A stretch of DNA of 64,000 bases from Cochliopodium minus (GCA_024220525.1 JAMYWO010000009.1:47124-111123); one strand, 5' to 3'. Counted from the stretch's first letter, positions 22,374 to 36,650 are shown. The notes: generated by a model not told the origin, from the letters alone. Numbers and translations: made by a program.

Positions 22374-25300
22374 ATGAAAAGAGGAGATTTTATTTTTGAT
22401 TCTGATTATATTATCAAGAAAAAAAAAAGAAAAAAAAAGCAAGTTCATACATCAAACCAAACAATAATGCCCAAAAAAAATAGAAAGAGAAAAGTCCCAG
22501 TGACACAAATCGCCACCAAAACCACTAACAACAACAATAACAAGAAATCCAAGAACGAAATAAAGGAGAATGTTGGTAACACAAACAATAGCAACAACAC
22601 TAACAAAAATAACGAGAATAATGGAAATGTGATCAAAGATATAACTTGGACTCATGATCCATTGGAGGTATTCAAATGGTTGATCCATCCTATCACCCCT
22701 CAGAAATTCTTCGATGAATATTGGGAGAAGAAACCATTGGTGATCAAGCGTAATAACAAGGATTATTACAACAATATCTTCTCCAAGAAGGAATTGGATA
22801 CCATCCTCAACACTAGAGATATCTTCCTCAGAAGAAATCTTAATATATGCAGATGTGTCGATGGAAAAAAGGTATTGTATGAACCAGAAATCAATGATGA
22901 TACAATTGGTAAAAAAATTATTCTTTCTGAAATATTTTAATCAACATTTTTAAATTATTTTTAATTTTCGTTTAATGAAATGAATTTTTAAATAATTAAT
23001 TAAGAAAAAATAATTAAATTTTTGTTCATATTTTCAAATTATTTTTTAAAACTGTATTTTATTTCTTTATCATTTAATTTTATTTTTTATTATTTGTTGA
23101 TTTATTTTCTTAATAGTTGATGTAAATGAGAAGGGAGAAGAGTTTGTAAAATTAGAAGCAAAACAAGTGTGGGATCTCTACAACAAAAAGGGAAACACCA
23201 TTCAATTTTACCAACCTCAACAATACTCTGAACATTTGAGTATGATCATGTCCAAACTAGAGTCTTTCTTTGGATGTTTGGTTGTAAAAATAAAATAAAA
23301 ATCAAAAATCAAAAATATTTAAAAATAAATAAAAAATAAAAAAATAGATAAAAATAAAACAAAAATAATAAAAAACTTATTTAAAATGAAATGAAAAACA
23401 ATAAAAAGATTTATATTAAAAAAAATAAAAAAATTATTTAAATATTTTAAAAAAGGGATCAAACTCTTACTTCACTCCTGTTGGAACTCAAGGTAAAATA
23501 AAAAAAAATTCCCAAAAAATATAGTAGAATAAAAAATAAAATTTAAATAAATATAAAAACAATGAATAATATTTTAATTATTTTAAAAATAATAAAATAT
23601 TTAAAAAAAAAAATGATCAATAATATTGAAATTAATTTATTTTTTAAAACAAAAATTTTTTTTCTTTTTAAAATTTAAAAAAGGTCTTGCTCCTCATTAT
23701 GACGATGTAGAAGTATTTGTGTTACAATTAGAAGGTTCCAAAAACTGGAACTTGTACAAAGTGTTCAAAGACTTGCCTTGTGTTTACTCCCCTGACTTTG
23801 AAAAAGAAAAGCTCGGAAAACCTGCTCAAACCATCAATCTTCAACAAGGTGACTTTCTTTATTTTCCAAGAGGTACCATCCATGAAGCTATGTCTCCCAA
23901 AAACGTAGTAAGTATTTTTTATATCATTTTTTTATTTTTAATTTTATCACTTTTTTTTTTTTTATTTTAATTTTTAATTTTAATTTTTTAATTTCATTTT
24001 TATATTTTTCATTTTTTGATTTTTAATATTTTTTATTTTTATTTTATTTTTATTTTTCATTTTTTATTTTTTATTTTTTGTTTTTTGTTTTTTATTTTAA
24101 TTTATAATTCTCTTATTTTAATTTTTTATTTTTAAAAAAAAAAATTTTATTTGAAAAGGAATCCCATCACTTGACAATGTCCACCTACCAAAACAATAAT
24201 TTCAAAGAATTCTTGACTGGAACTATTCAAAATGCATTAAAGTAAACATTTTTTAATAAAAACTTATATTTTTATTTTTTAATTTTTTTGATATTTTTTA
24301 TTCTTTTTGATATTTTTTACGTTTTATTTTGATAACTCAATTTAAAATTTTATTTTTTAAAAATTTATTATATTTTTTAATTTTTTATTTTGTAAAAAAA
24401 AAAAAGTGATGCTTTTGACGAAGATAAAGAATACAGAGAAGGGATGCCATTGAATTATTTCTCCATTTTAGGAAACATCAACAAATCAGAAAAGAGCGGG
24501 AAACCAGTAGACACCAAAGAGAAACTCCCCTCTTTCTTCTCTTCTACTGTCAGTAATAACGATAAACTAAAATACAGATCTCTCTTTCAAAACAAACTTC
24601 TTACTTTATTTAGAAGATTGGAAAAGGTAAAAAAAAAAAAATGAAAAAATTATTTAAAAATAATTTAGTTCATTATTTTTTTTTATTTTAAATTTTATTT
24701 TTTAATTATCAAATTTTATTATTCAATTTTATTAACATTCTTTATATAAATTTATTATTTTTCAATTTTATTTATTTTTTATTCTTATTCTAATTTTTTT
24801 CTTTTATTTTAATTTTATTTTTTTTTGGCTTTAAAACTTTTTCTCATTTTTATTATTTTAATATTTTTCGAAATCGTTTTAAACATCTTCCAAAGTTTTT
24901 TCTTATTTTAAAATTTTTTTTTTAATAATTTTAAAAATTAAAAAGTTTTAAATATTTAATTTTGAACAAAGTTTTTTATTTTTTTTTTGGATTTATTTCT
25001 TCAATTAGTACTTGGATATCGACAAAATAGCAGATGAAACAAGTTTGGACTTTGTGGTAAACAGATTGCCTCCATTGTCCGCTCAATCAATCCCTCCTCA
25101 TCCTCCTTTGCAACGCGGAATGATGGACGACGAAGATGAAGAAGAAGAGAGCGACGAGGAAGGAGATGAAGCACCCCAACTCATTAAAGAAAAAGGTTCC
25201 AAAAAGAAACCCGTTAATGGTAAAATAAAAAATATTAAATTTCAAAAAAATTATTTAAATCTTTTGTTTGACTTCACAGAATAATTTTTAGAGATTAGTT

Positions 25301-25957
25301 TATTTTTTTAATCAAATTTTTATTTTTTTTATTTTGTTCAATTATCAGAATGATTAATTTATTATTTTTACCAATTATTTTAAAATTATTTAAAATATTT
25401 TTATTAATCTTTTCAAAATATCAGAACTAATAAAATTCAATATTTCCAATTTTTTAATTCAAAAAAATATTTAAACAAAAATAAAATTTAGTTAGACAAT
25501 ATTTTTCTTTTATTCAATTAATTTTTCTATTTTAAAAATAGATAAAGAAGATAAAGATGATGATGACGACGATGAAGACGATGACGAAAACCTCGAAGCA
25601 ATCTGGTCCACAGCACCGAACAGCGACAAACAATCAGTGAGACTCGTCAACCCAGATCTCCTCCGCATTCTCCGCAACACCACAAACCCAACCCACTCCT
25701 TTATCAACGAGCCTAAAGACGAATGCATCGAAGTTTTCACAAGTGTTTTGAATCAAAATGATCAACACATGAGTGGTCATGAAAAAATTCCTGTCTCTGT
25801 TCCCTTCACTCTTTCTTTTGAGGAGTCTTTGAAGTTTTTGGTTTCTTCTTATCCCAAGTTTGTCAAGATCAAGAGCCTTCCTTTGAAGGATTCTGAGGAG
25901 AGACTTGCTTTGTCTGTTGGTTTGTGGAATATTGGGGCTCTTGAAATCCAAAACTAA
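22374..25957 (+). CDS. JmjC ribosomal oxygenase (NO66/MINA53 family)
   Basis: At least seven exons join, among them 22374-about 22909, 23117-23285, 23683-23907, 24159-24243, 24407-24625, 25009-25219 and 25541-25957. Two in-frame starts are possible: 22374, or 22467 (MPKKNRKRK), which gives the more usual basic N-terminus. After an Asn-rich tract the family signature FDEYWEKKPLVIKR appears, then the JmjC domain: GLAPHYDDVEVFVLQLEG has the HxD iron ligands and FLYFPRGTIHEAMSP the distal His. The dimerisation and winged-helix regions follow (RSLFQNKLLTLFRRLEK and VSVPFTLSFEESLKFL), interrupted by a long acidic insert. Family members hydroxylate a histidine of large-subunit ribosomal proteins in the nucleolus, using Fe(II) and 2-oxoglutarate. 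All catalytic ligands are present. Confidence 0.9.
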
Positions 25958-26504
25958 CAAGAAATTTATTTTCAGAATATTTATTTTTTTAAAAAAAAAA
26001 AAGAAAAATTAAAAAGTATTTAAAAAAATTAAATATATTATATATATTAAATATATTAAATAAAAATTAAATCAATCGTCTCCTATTCAACATTGCCAAT
26101 AATCATTTTTCCCAAATGAATAAACTTATTCATTTTCTTTGAAAAGAAGAATTTATTTGGTTTTAAAAATAATGATTGAAATTTCACAATTTATATAACC
26201 ATTTATTTTTCAAAAAAAAATTTTCAGAAAGGAAATAAAATTAAATCTTTTGAATTCGAAGGATATTGGAAAAGAATGGATTTGGTTGGAAATGTTTCCA
26301 TTAATAACAAATTCATGAAAATAATTTGTTATGCAAAAGAATGAAATTCATTTGAAATTGATAAATAAGTTATATATTCTCCAAAAATTATGAAATATTT
26401 AATTGTAACTATAAATTTTTAATAAAAAAAAATAGTTCGAGAAGGAAAAAAGGATTTTGAAAAATAAAAAAGGATTTAATACAAAAAGAAAGTTTTATTT
26501 TTGG
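25958..26504. other. convergent intergenic region, nothing seen
   Basis: About 550 bases of AT-rich DNA between the 3' ends of two convergent genes. It holds both 3' UTRs and no readable frame. Confidence 0.5.
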
Positions 26505-29500
26505 TTAATTAATATTCTGCTGCTCATTATTGGTGTTATTATCGCTGTTTAAATACTTTTTGACGCAATAAAGAAAACCAAGGAGATGATAATTCATTCT
26601 CTCCTTGCCAGTCATGATAGAATTAACGGTGACGATCTCAGGAACACGTTTCTTGGTGAGGATGGAAATGACTTTCTCGACCCTCTTCTTGGTCTTGGGT
26701 TCGGAGACAGCTTCTTCGACGTTCTCTCCGGTGAGTTCTTGCAATAAACACAAATAAATATAACCGTCTCTTAAATCGGCCATGCTGGACAATGGATCAG
26801 GATAACCTGATTGAAAAATAAAAAAAAATATTAAAAATGAAAAAGGATTGGATAATAACATTATTAAAAATATTAAATAAAATAATAATTAAAAAAAAAG
26901 AGTTTGAATTAGGCTACTATTAAAAAATAATTAAAGAATGATAAAAAACAAAGTATAAATAGTGACATTATTGAATAAAAATTTTTAAATTTACAAAAAT
27001 TATAATGCAAAAAAATCAATTAAAGTTTTCAAACAAAGTTTTGATTAAATAAATTTTGAAAAATGGAAAAAAAAATCTCAAAAAGAATGAACAAAATATA
27101 TATTATATTCCAAACAAAGTTGTAGAAAAAAATTTTTTACCTGAATTTTTTAAGTGACAATTTACCCATCCAAAAAGTAAAGTCTCAGTATCCCAATCAA
27201 AAACTTCTTCGATGGCGATGTTGAACTCTTTGGCGAGTTGAGGTCTCAAGGTGGTATCACAAAAGAGTTGGTGATCGATACCACCCTTGATGAGTTGCCA
27301 AAGGAATCCGATTTGGACTTCGTGGTCTCCTTCTAAAATGCTTTCTACTGTGATTTCTTCAACATCCAAACCACAGTTTAATGCTGTATTTAAGCACAAA
27401 CTGATGTTGTGATACTTTTTTTTTTTTTTTTGAAAATGAAAAATAAAAAGGTTTGTATTGATGATAAATAATAATATTTATATTAAATTGATAAAAAAAA
27501 AAATTATATCAAGTTCACTATTATTTGGCGAATGAACTTTTAAAGATTTTATTAATTTTAGGAAATTTGAAATTGCTTTTTTTTGAATGTGATATATTTT
27601 ACGTTTATTTAAAAATAAGAAGTATGAGAATAATTATAAGAATATTCCAATGATATTTTTTTATTATTTGTTCAAAAATGAAGATATCCTTCAAAGAAAA
27701 ACAAATTTTATTTTTTTCTTCTTACCTTTTCCTCTTCTCTGTTGGGATGCCAAACGATCGCGCGATGGCTGTGAAAAATGCTGTTAGGAATGAGCTTATC
27801 CAAAAGCACACAAAGAATGACACCAGTCTGAGAAAGCTGATAGAAGCTCTTTTGTTTGATGGGAAGGAAAGATTCAAAGTAAGGCTCTTTCTCCAACTTC
27901 TTGGAGATTCTCACCAACATGCTGTGGATCTCGATCTCGGAAAAATCCCCAACATCTTCATGTGCGAGAAGATCTTTCTTGACCATCTTCTTGTTGCCCA
28001 TCGTGATGTTGTCGAATTTGTTGGTGCGAGGCGCTTCGAGCTCCTCGTTGGGGGCGATGGAGAATTTGAATTTGGTCTTGGCCTTAACAAGCTTGGGCTC
28101 CTCTTTCTTCACTACATGTGGCTCTTCTTTAGGAGGGATGTTTTCTTCAATTTTATTATTAGTAGTATTATTAGTTTTATTGTCAATTTTGGTTGTATTA
28201 TTGTCATTTTTATTTTCATCATTTGGATGATGTACCAATTCTTCGAAATTATCGAATCTTGATTTTTTTCTATTGGGATCTATTTCTCCATTAGTATCAT
28301 TATTGTTTGATATTTCTTGATTTGTTCCCAAACTCTGTATTTTTTTCTCGCCCTTCACAGATTTTCTGATTATATGTTTTGTGATGGGGCTATCCAAGCT
28401 TGCGATATCGCTATTACTTTCATTGCTACGTTTATTGCTTTCATCAGTCAATTGATTGTCTTCAAGCTCATCTTCACTGCTGCTATCGATCCAATCCAAT
28501 TTCGAAAAGGTGGGTTCTTTAGGCAATGGAGCCTTTCTACTTGGCTTTTCTGTGATGCCATGATTTTCTTCGCTACTTCTTTTTTTGGGCATATCCTTTT
28601 CTTCTTCAGTGCTTTCTCTGAGACCATTTTCGGTTATCTTATCTGATTCTCCATTACTGAGAATAGGCAATGGATCAACCCCTAATTCTTTTGATAATTT
28701 TTTCAATCCCTTTAACAATGTAGTTGAAGATTTCCTCATAGAAAGGGTTGCATCTTTAAATTGAAAAAAAAAGTAAAATATAAGATTTTTGAAATTAATA
28801 TCTTGAATATATCTGAATATCTTTAATATATCTGAATTATTTTATTTGGGAAATATATTTGGGTAATATATATGTGTATGGGGATATATTTTAAAAAAAT
28901 AAATAAAAAAATACAAACATTTATTTATATATGCATTCCATTTCTGATTATCTTCACTCTGGGTACTGATGAGAGCAGAATTGGTGGGCAATCCACGCAT
29001 CGTATGGGATTTTTCAATTTCGTGTTTATTTCCCCTTTTATGGCTCTCATTTTTGATGAGAGAAACGACAACACCAAAGGAGACAGGTCTAGATTTTCTC
29101 TTCTCAGTCTTTTTTGGAATATAAACATTTTTTTCGTCCCCCTCCATCTCTAGATATTTTTCTTTCACCTTATTTCCCATTTGCTTCAATTGATGAAATG
29201 TCAAATGTGAAATATCTGTATTTTTCTCCTCTGCAGTGTCCACCACTCTCTGCACAAGAATTTTGTGTTTAATGAGAGATTCCATCTCTTGATATATGTC
29301 ACTTTTGATGAATTCAGGAAATAATTTTTCGATTATACCCAATGTTTCTTTTTGTGCTGCATTGAATACTATTTCAATGAAAATTTAATTTGAATTATAT
29401 TATATTAATAAAAGTCATTTTAAGGATATCTGTTGAATTTGTAATAATTCTTGTTATAAAATTGTATTTGCTTGTTTGATATTTATCCAATAATAAAGTT

Positions 29501-29993
29501 TGTTTTTACATGTCACTGTTATTTCAGAGTATTTCCCCAATACTTGTTTAATATTTTTTTTGATTTGATGATTTAATTTTAATTTGAATTTGCTATTCTC
29601 TGCAAAATATTCGTCATATATCTCTTTCGCTTTCAATTTTAGCAATGAAAAATCGATTATCACTTTAATTTTGAAGAAAAGAAAGTTATTTGGTTTCGAA
29701 GAAATTAAAAAGTATTTTAGAGTTCATCTTGAGAAATTTTGTATATTTTTTTATAAAATTTACTCTTATAATGTTCCACTGCAAGATAAAATAGTAAATA
29801 TACTCTTGATGAATGCTTTTCCAAAAAAATCAAAAGATGGCAATATCGAACATTGTCTGTAAAATATTTGTTTATATTGGTTAGTTAAATTCAAAAATAT
29901 AAATTTTTTTTTTTTTGAATGACCAGTTAGATAATGTTCTCCAAAATTTTTATTCTTTTCCTCTTCTTCCATCATCCTTGGTGTCTTAATCAT
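26505..29993 (-). CDS. RGS domain fused to a two-CH (half-fimbrin) module
   Basis: Minus-strand exons read from ATG 29991-29993 (MIKTPRMMEEEEKNKNF). The next exon gives the start of an RGS domain (YCHLLIFLEKHSSRVYLLF, then YLAVEHYKSKFYKK). It continues LLKLKAKEIYDEYFAENSKF (about 29500-29650) and VFNAAQKETLGIIEKLFPEF, then IKSDIYQEM (about 29275-29370), which together cover the whole domain. About 350 charged, probably disordered residues follow. Then come fimbrin/plastin-type CH domains: SFYQLSQTGVILCVLLDKL and PNSIFHSHRAIVWHPNR (27708-28000), LCLNTALNCGLDVEEITVES and IGFLWQLIKGGID (27140-27400), then DWDTETLLFGWVNCHLKNSG leading into the second CH, which ends at 26505. RGS domains speed GTP hydrolysis by G-alpha; CH pairs of this type bind F-actin. 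The fusion suggests G-protein shut-off on actin. Confidence 0.85.
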
Positions 29994-30697
29994 CTTGAGG
30001 TAGTATAAATTATAATATTAAAATTGAGGGTGAATAATTAGGATTCTAGGATGCAATATTAATATTTTTTTTTTTTTTATTTTTTTTATAAATTTTTTTT
30101 TTCTATGTTTAATATTTATTGAAAATGGTTAAAAAGAATGCATTTTTTGTTAAACCGATTCATTTTAGTACCCTCGTTTTACACTCTTTTCTTTAATCTC
30201 TTCTTTTAATCGAAAAAAAATTTTAATTAACACGAACTATATTGAAACATAATAGTATTACTATCTTGATTGAAAATACTTAATTTAAAATGTTCTTTAG
30301 TTACGTTTTAATAGAAATAAATAATAAAAGAAATAATAAAAAAAATGTTGATGAATCATTCTTCCTTATTCCATAATGAGGTTAAAAATTACTTAAAAAG
30401 AAACTTCCCATCAAAATTTTTATATTCAATATTTTATTTAGTAAGCTCTCATTTCGTAAAATATATATTTTTAATATATACCCTTCTTATATGGAAATAT
30501 TGTAAATATTAAAAATATTGTGGTAGATATAAAGATAATCTCAAATTTGACAAAAATTTAAATTTTTCTTAATGTGATCAATATCTTTGGTTCAATATTG
30601 TTTATCTCATGATTCTGAAAAAAAATAAAAAAAAAATCTTAGAGGAAATAAGTTAAAATATATTCAGATTGAGAAGCAATTTAGAAATATTTGAAGT
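29994..30697. promoter_or_regulatory. divergent promoter region, RGS-CH / YEATS-like genes
   Basis: 700 bases of AT-rich DNA between two divergent starts. No ORF, tRNA or repeat of note was seen. Confidence 0.5.
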
Positions 30698-33600
30698 ATG
30701 CACAATATATTGACAAAGATTTTTGGAAAAAAGAAAGAGAAGGATACCAAACCTTCATTTTTACCTCCATTTGATCTGATAATGGGAAATAGACATTCTG
30801 AAATGGGGGTAAAATAAAGAAAATATCTGGATAAAAGATATTCAAAAGAAATAGATTCACAAAGAAAAAAATATAGGAGATTTAAAATTCTTTATATTTT
30901 ATATTCCATATATATTCACTTTATGAAAAATTTTATAAACAAATATTAGTATTCAACACATGAATGGTCCTTTTTTGTTCTGACCCCCAACAATTGGATT
31001 CAATCTGTTATCAATAAAGTGATCATCACTTTGCCAGAAGAAACATATAGTCCTTTTCATATCGTAACATTAGATAAAGCGCCATATGAATTGGCACCAA
31101 GGGTAAAATATAAATATATTTCACATTTTAATTCATTTGAAAAAAATTTGTTAAAATTCAAATTTTTAGGTGTTTGATGGTGAGGAATTGACAGTTAATG
31201 TTGAGTTGTTTTTGACAGATAACAGAGTTTTAAAATTTCCATTTGAGATTATACTGGATGATGAAGGGATATTGTTGAATTATAGATTGGATGTAAAAAA
31301 TAAAATCATTAATCTTCAAAAATTAACACCAATATAAAATTATTCAAATATAAATTTAATTTAATTGATATATAATGCACATGTAGGATTATGGATTACA
31401 AAAAGCAGATCAAATTGGAAAAAAGGAAAAAAGATCGACAATAATGAGAAGAAATACAATCACATTGCATAAATTGGAAGAAGATATAGGGAAAGATATG
31501 GGATATATCTCAACATTCAAAATGGCCACGCCCGTTCCAAGCGGGAAAGGAAAATCAGGCACAGTGATGGATTTATTCAAAAAAGAAGGAGAGAATGGAA
31601 GCACATCACCAAAAACATCACCAAGAACAAACTCTCCAATCGAAAAAAAAACAAAAAAGGTGAAACCTTCACAAGACAAAACCTCTTTGAGAGAATCATC
31701 AGGAAACCACTCAAAGACCGTCAGTATTATACGTAAAAAAGAATCCACCGTAAAACCTGAAGAAGAAGGAAAAAGAGATTCATCAAGAAAATTGTCATCC
31801 AGCTCACTAAATCCCAAATCTTCTATGTCCAAAGAATATCAGGAGTTTCAAAAGTCAAGTGCGGAGTTACTCAACACCAATCTTGAATTGGTTCCTTTGA
31901 CTGAGGACCAAACAAGCAAAATCATGAAGCAGATCGAACAGGTTGATGTGAACATTCACAAGCTCATCACTTCAAAGATAGAGATGGTTAATTCCCAGCC
32001 TAAAAAGAAACAATCCACAAATTTTACAAGGGATGATAGAATTTTGTTGATTGATGAGTCTATAAAAGAACTAGAGGGGAATCGACTTAAACTCCAAAGA
32101 TTACTTGAAAAATCAAAAAAGATTTCTACCAGCATGGAACTGAGTGATGAGTAAATTATTGAGAAAAATTTAAATATTCTTCAATTCTTTTCATTATTCA
32201 TTTATTTGAATATAGAGATAGCAAACATCCCGTTCCTCCTCATCTTAGAAGATACACTGTCGGTGGATTGACTAAAAGACAAACACAAACATTAGGAGCA
32301 CCTTTGAATAAAGTTCCTCTCAACATGAGTGATACTAAAATAGATATAAACAGCACCAACAGTCCTCCTAATTTACCGCCAAAGATTAAGAAATCATCTG
32401 TTGTTATTCCATCTAAAACAGGAGATACTTCCCCTTCTAAAACAGGAGACACTTCCCCTTCTAAAACTAAGGAGATATCTCCCAGAACTTCACCTAGAGA
32501 AACTTCTCCTAAAAGCACACCCGAATCATCTCCAAGAAACGAAACTTCTCCAACAACAAAGCATGAGTCACCTGGTGTAGAAGTAAAAGTTGTTGAGCCT
32601 CCAAAGAAATCCGTTGCAAAAGTGTTTTTGACTAATCCTCCTATACTTCCTCCAAAACTAGATCTCAACATAATAAGAGTAAAAGCAAAGAAGAAAAAGA
32701 AAGTTGGCCCTGCCAGAATCACCAAAGTCCCTATAACAAAATCTAAAGATAATGACCAAGATATCTTCCACGAAAAAATTGCCGAACCATCCGAAGAGAT
32801 CTTTTATAGCGGGTCTCTGACAGATAGACCATCCACAAAAACAAAATCAGAGTTGGGAGTTGATGCAAACGAAAATGGCGACAATTCTTCCGCTATTTCT
32901 TTTCTCATGGAAAGATCCTCTGAGAGTTTGTCAAATTCTCCTCTCATTGGAGTAAAATCCATCAATAAAGAACCTTCCTTTCCAAGTTTAATTGACAAGA
33001 ACATGAGATACAGTGTTTCTATCATCAATGCAGAAAAAACGTTGAGAAACGTTAATGATTTGCACAACCAAGAAATAGAAAATGAGTTGAAAGTCTCCAA
33101 GGTCACCATTGAAAAACTTGAACAACAAAGCAAAGTTCACAACGAACAAATCAACACTTTGGGAGAAGAAAACACAAACCTCAAAAAGAAAATCATGGAG
33201 CTCCAAATCAGCGAAGAGTCCATCGGAAAGAAAAAGACTGAAATAGTGGATCTTTTGAAAGAAGCAGAATTGAAGAACATCTCTTTGCAAAATTCACTCC
33301 AAAAGTCTCATGAGCAAGTTTCTCTTTTAGAAGAAGACAAAAAGTCTCTTTCTTTGTTGTTGGAGGCTTCTAATGGTAGAAACAAAGAGTTGGAAGTTAA
33401 AGTTGAGAACATGGTTTCGAACACGCAGGAGTTGATCGAACAAAACAAGAAGAGCGAAGAGGAGACTTTTATGCTTAAACAAGAGAAAAAGGAGCTCACT
33501 TTCAATTTGAAAGTGGAGAAAGAGAACACTTTGAAAGTGGAGAACGCCTTGGAGGAAAACAACAAGATTTTCTTGGCGAAAATGTCGGAGAAAGACTTGG

Positions 33601-36600
33601 AGATCAAAAAGTTGAAAGCGGAAATCGAAAAACTAAAAGTGGAAATGCAACAAAAGCAAACAGTGGTTGTCACTCCAACCCTCATCAACGTGACACCTGA
33701 AAAACCAACCCAAACGATAGTAGCAATCAGCAAGCCTCCAACCCCAACCATAACACCTAAAATCCAATTGGAAGCCGAAGTAGTAGAAGACGTAGAAGAA
33801 GATCTCTCCTTCCTGGAGACAGGCGGACATCCCAAAATCGATTATTTCGATCTTCTCGATTATTCTACAGCGAGAACAGTGAGGAAGGATTCACAAGCGG
33901 CCAAGTACCTCAGCCAGAACATGTTCACCGAAGAGGGCCTCCTGGAGAATATGCTCAAGACCGTCCTCATCCCCTCCGCCTCCACCCTCACCCGCCACGC
34001 CATGAAAAGCGACGAGATCGTCAAAAAGATGATGTTCATCTGCATCACCTACCTCTCCTGTGATCTCAACCATCTCGGTGACGTCGACAAGACTGATAAG
34101 AAGCCTAACATTCAAAAGGTCGTCACTGCTCTTTTTAACGGTGATCTCGTTAAGATCTGCTTCCTTTTCTTGAAGGAGAAGCGCGACGACAAGCTTTCTT
34201 CCATCCAGTTCGCCAGCTGGCAGCTCCTCATGGAGCTCTTCTTGATCTATGAGAGGGAGAAGACCCTCAACTTGGTCAAGGACCATTTCCTTTTGTTTTT
34301 TGATCAATTGTATTACGATGAAGTTGCTGTCATTGTTAATTCTTTTCTAAATTCTGAAGGTAACAAATTTTTTTAGATTTTTTTAAATATTTTTTGTATT
34401 TTCACTATTTTTATTTTATTTTTATTTTTATATTTATATTTATATTTATATTTATATTTTTTATTTTTTATTTTTTTTATTTTTTTATTTTTTTATTTTT
34501 TTATTTTTTATTTTTTATTTTTTATTTTTTATTTTTTTTATTTTTTATTTTTTATTTATTTTTTTAAAAAATATTTTTTAATATTTTTTTTATTATATTT
34601 CTTTAGATGTATTACTGCAGAGGCCAACCAACTTTATACTACAATAGACATGTTTTTGGAGAGGATCATTGAATCAAACGGAAGTCCAAACAAGGCGATA
34701 GAAGACTGGGGAAAAAGAACTTCCATCGTTTTAAACGACTATTTGTCCCATTTAGAAGGTCCTAGAGTTAGAGATCTCATTTCGCACGCAGAAATACATC
34801 CTGATTTTGCTGGGTAAATAATTTTTTATTTTGATTTTTTTTAATTAATTTTTTTTTTAATTGTAATTTTATTTTTTTATTTTTATTTTTATTTTTATAT
34901 TTTTAAAATTTCTACTTTTTTTAAATTTTTTTTCATTCTCCTTAGAAAATACGCCGCAGACAGATTTATCAGTCTCTTCATATACATAATGTCCAAGTAC
35001 CACAAAAACCCAACACAGCTCACCAAAAAAACCTCCGACAACAACAACGAAAGTTCCTCCTCGGAAATCCTCCTCAAAAGTCTCCATTTCTACGACAACT
35101 ACCGTTCCTCTTATCATCCGAAAAACATCCTCTTAAATACCCTCCATACCTGTTATTCTTTATACCGTAGGTTTCAGGCTTCTTCTCAGAATGTTTATGA
35201 TGTTTTTGTTAAGGAGACTTGGGAGTTTCCCATTTCAAAGGATGATTATGAGTTGTGCATTCCTGTCAGACACAACAAATATCCTAAGGTAAAAATCTAT
35301 TTTAGTTTTGAATATTTATTTTAAAATTTTTCTCAAAACATTAATTTTCATTTCAAAAAATATTGTAAAAAAAAAAAAAAAATTTGAATAAATAAATTAA
35401 AATTGAATTTATAATAAATAATCAAAAAAAAATAAAAAAAATTAAAAAAAAATTTATAATAAATAAATGGTCTCAAATAAAAATTTTTCTCAAAACATTA
35501 ATTTTAAATTTCAAAAAATAAAATAAAATTAAAAGAATAAAAAAATTAAAATTGAATCTTTTTTAGGCTATTGAAATGATGATTCAATTAGAAAAATTGT
35601 TTTTGAAAGGATCTCTAGTTTTGCTCTCTGAAAATTTTTCAGAAGAAGAAAATTCAAACCGATTCGACGAAGGAAACATTTGCACTCCCAACATCAAAAT
35701 TAATTTTGACAGTCCTTCCATACCTGAAAGAAAGTTATCTAAATGGGATATTGAAAAAGTTTACAAATTTTTTTTTTTTTTTTTTTTATTTTTTTATTTT
35801 TATTTTTATTTTTTATTTTATTTATTTTTTATTTTATTTTTTATTTTTATTTTTATTTTTTATTTTTTTATTTTTTATTTTTTATTTTTTATTAATTTAA
35901 AAAAATTTCTTTTATTTCTTTTTTTAGTTGTTGACTCTTCATTGTACCAATAATTCCATTGTTGTGGTTGCTGCTTTGACCAAAGTTGCCAGCATGCTTT
36001 CCAAGTTTTTGGAAAAGTTTATCAACCTCATTGAAAAATCTCACGAAGCACTCCTTAATAATACTGCCGATAAAAAAGTAATATTTTTTTTTTATTTTTA
36101 TTTTTATTTTTTTTAAAATTTGTTAATTTTTTGATTGGATTTTTGATGAAAAACTATTTTTAAATTGAATAAATTTTGTTTTTTTATTTTTTTTTATTTT
36201 TTTTTATTTTTTTTAAAATTCGTTTATTTTTTTTAATTTTTAATTTTTTATTTTTTTTTTATTTTTTTTAAAATTTTCTTTTATTATATTTCAAATAATT
36301 TGTTAAAACATTTTGTAAAGGCAAAAGCAAACTTTCACAAAATGGTGTTGTCAATCAAAATGTTCGATTACTTCATCTACATCATCCTCCTCATCATCGA
36401 AGACCGCATCAAAGTGAACGAAGTGGTGGACACCCACGACAAAGACTACGAGAAGAAACAGATAGGCTCGGAGGCGGTTTACATGCCTTATTCTTTCGAG
36501 AGACAGACCAAGTTCATACCCAGTTTTTTGGCTGGTCTTGTTGAGCGTGCCAATGGAAACATTTTGCAAAATAAATTCGTTTATTTGTCTGAGGAGATGA

Positions 36601-36650
36601 TGTCTTTTTTGAAGGAACGTATTCCCAAAATTTATAACATTTCTTATTAA
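30698..36650 (+). CDS. large protein with N-terminal YEATS-like domain and coiled coil
   Basis: About eleven exons from ATG 30698 to the stop at 36648-36650; the first five (30698-30810, 30950-31102, 31170-31292, 31387-32152, about 32217-34366) were checked in phase. Exons 1-3 give DLIMGNRH, THEWSFFVLTPNNW, VINKVIITLPEETY and APYELAPRVFDGEEL, matching the YEATS pattern (GN, THxWxxFVxxPN, the P(F/Y)E strand). The GWGEF loop that lines the acyl-lysine cage reads FDGEEL here. A Ser/Pro-rich segment with repeated TSPK/SPRTSP motifs follows (31560-32560), then about 180 residues of coiled coil (33050-33660) and an unrecognised all-helical C-terminal region of about 700 residues. YEATS domains normally read acylated histones. 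The tail does not resemble a known chromatin subunit, so a cytoplasmic role is possible. Confidence 0.75.
34380..34600. repeat. (TTTATA)n and (TTTTTTA)n intronic repeat
   Basis: An intron of the YEATS-like gene made of TTTATA units (about 34425-34460) followed by many TTTTTTA units. A similar T/TA tract fills 35767-35900. Confidence 0.85.

Noticed and set aside
27678-28646. Plus-strand ORFs opposite the RGS-CH gene
   Set aside because: The minus strand holds the clear CH and linker exons; the plus frames are low-complexity shadows.
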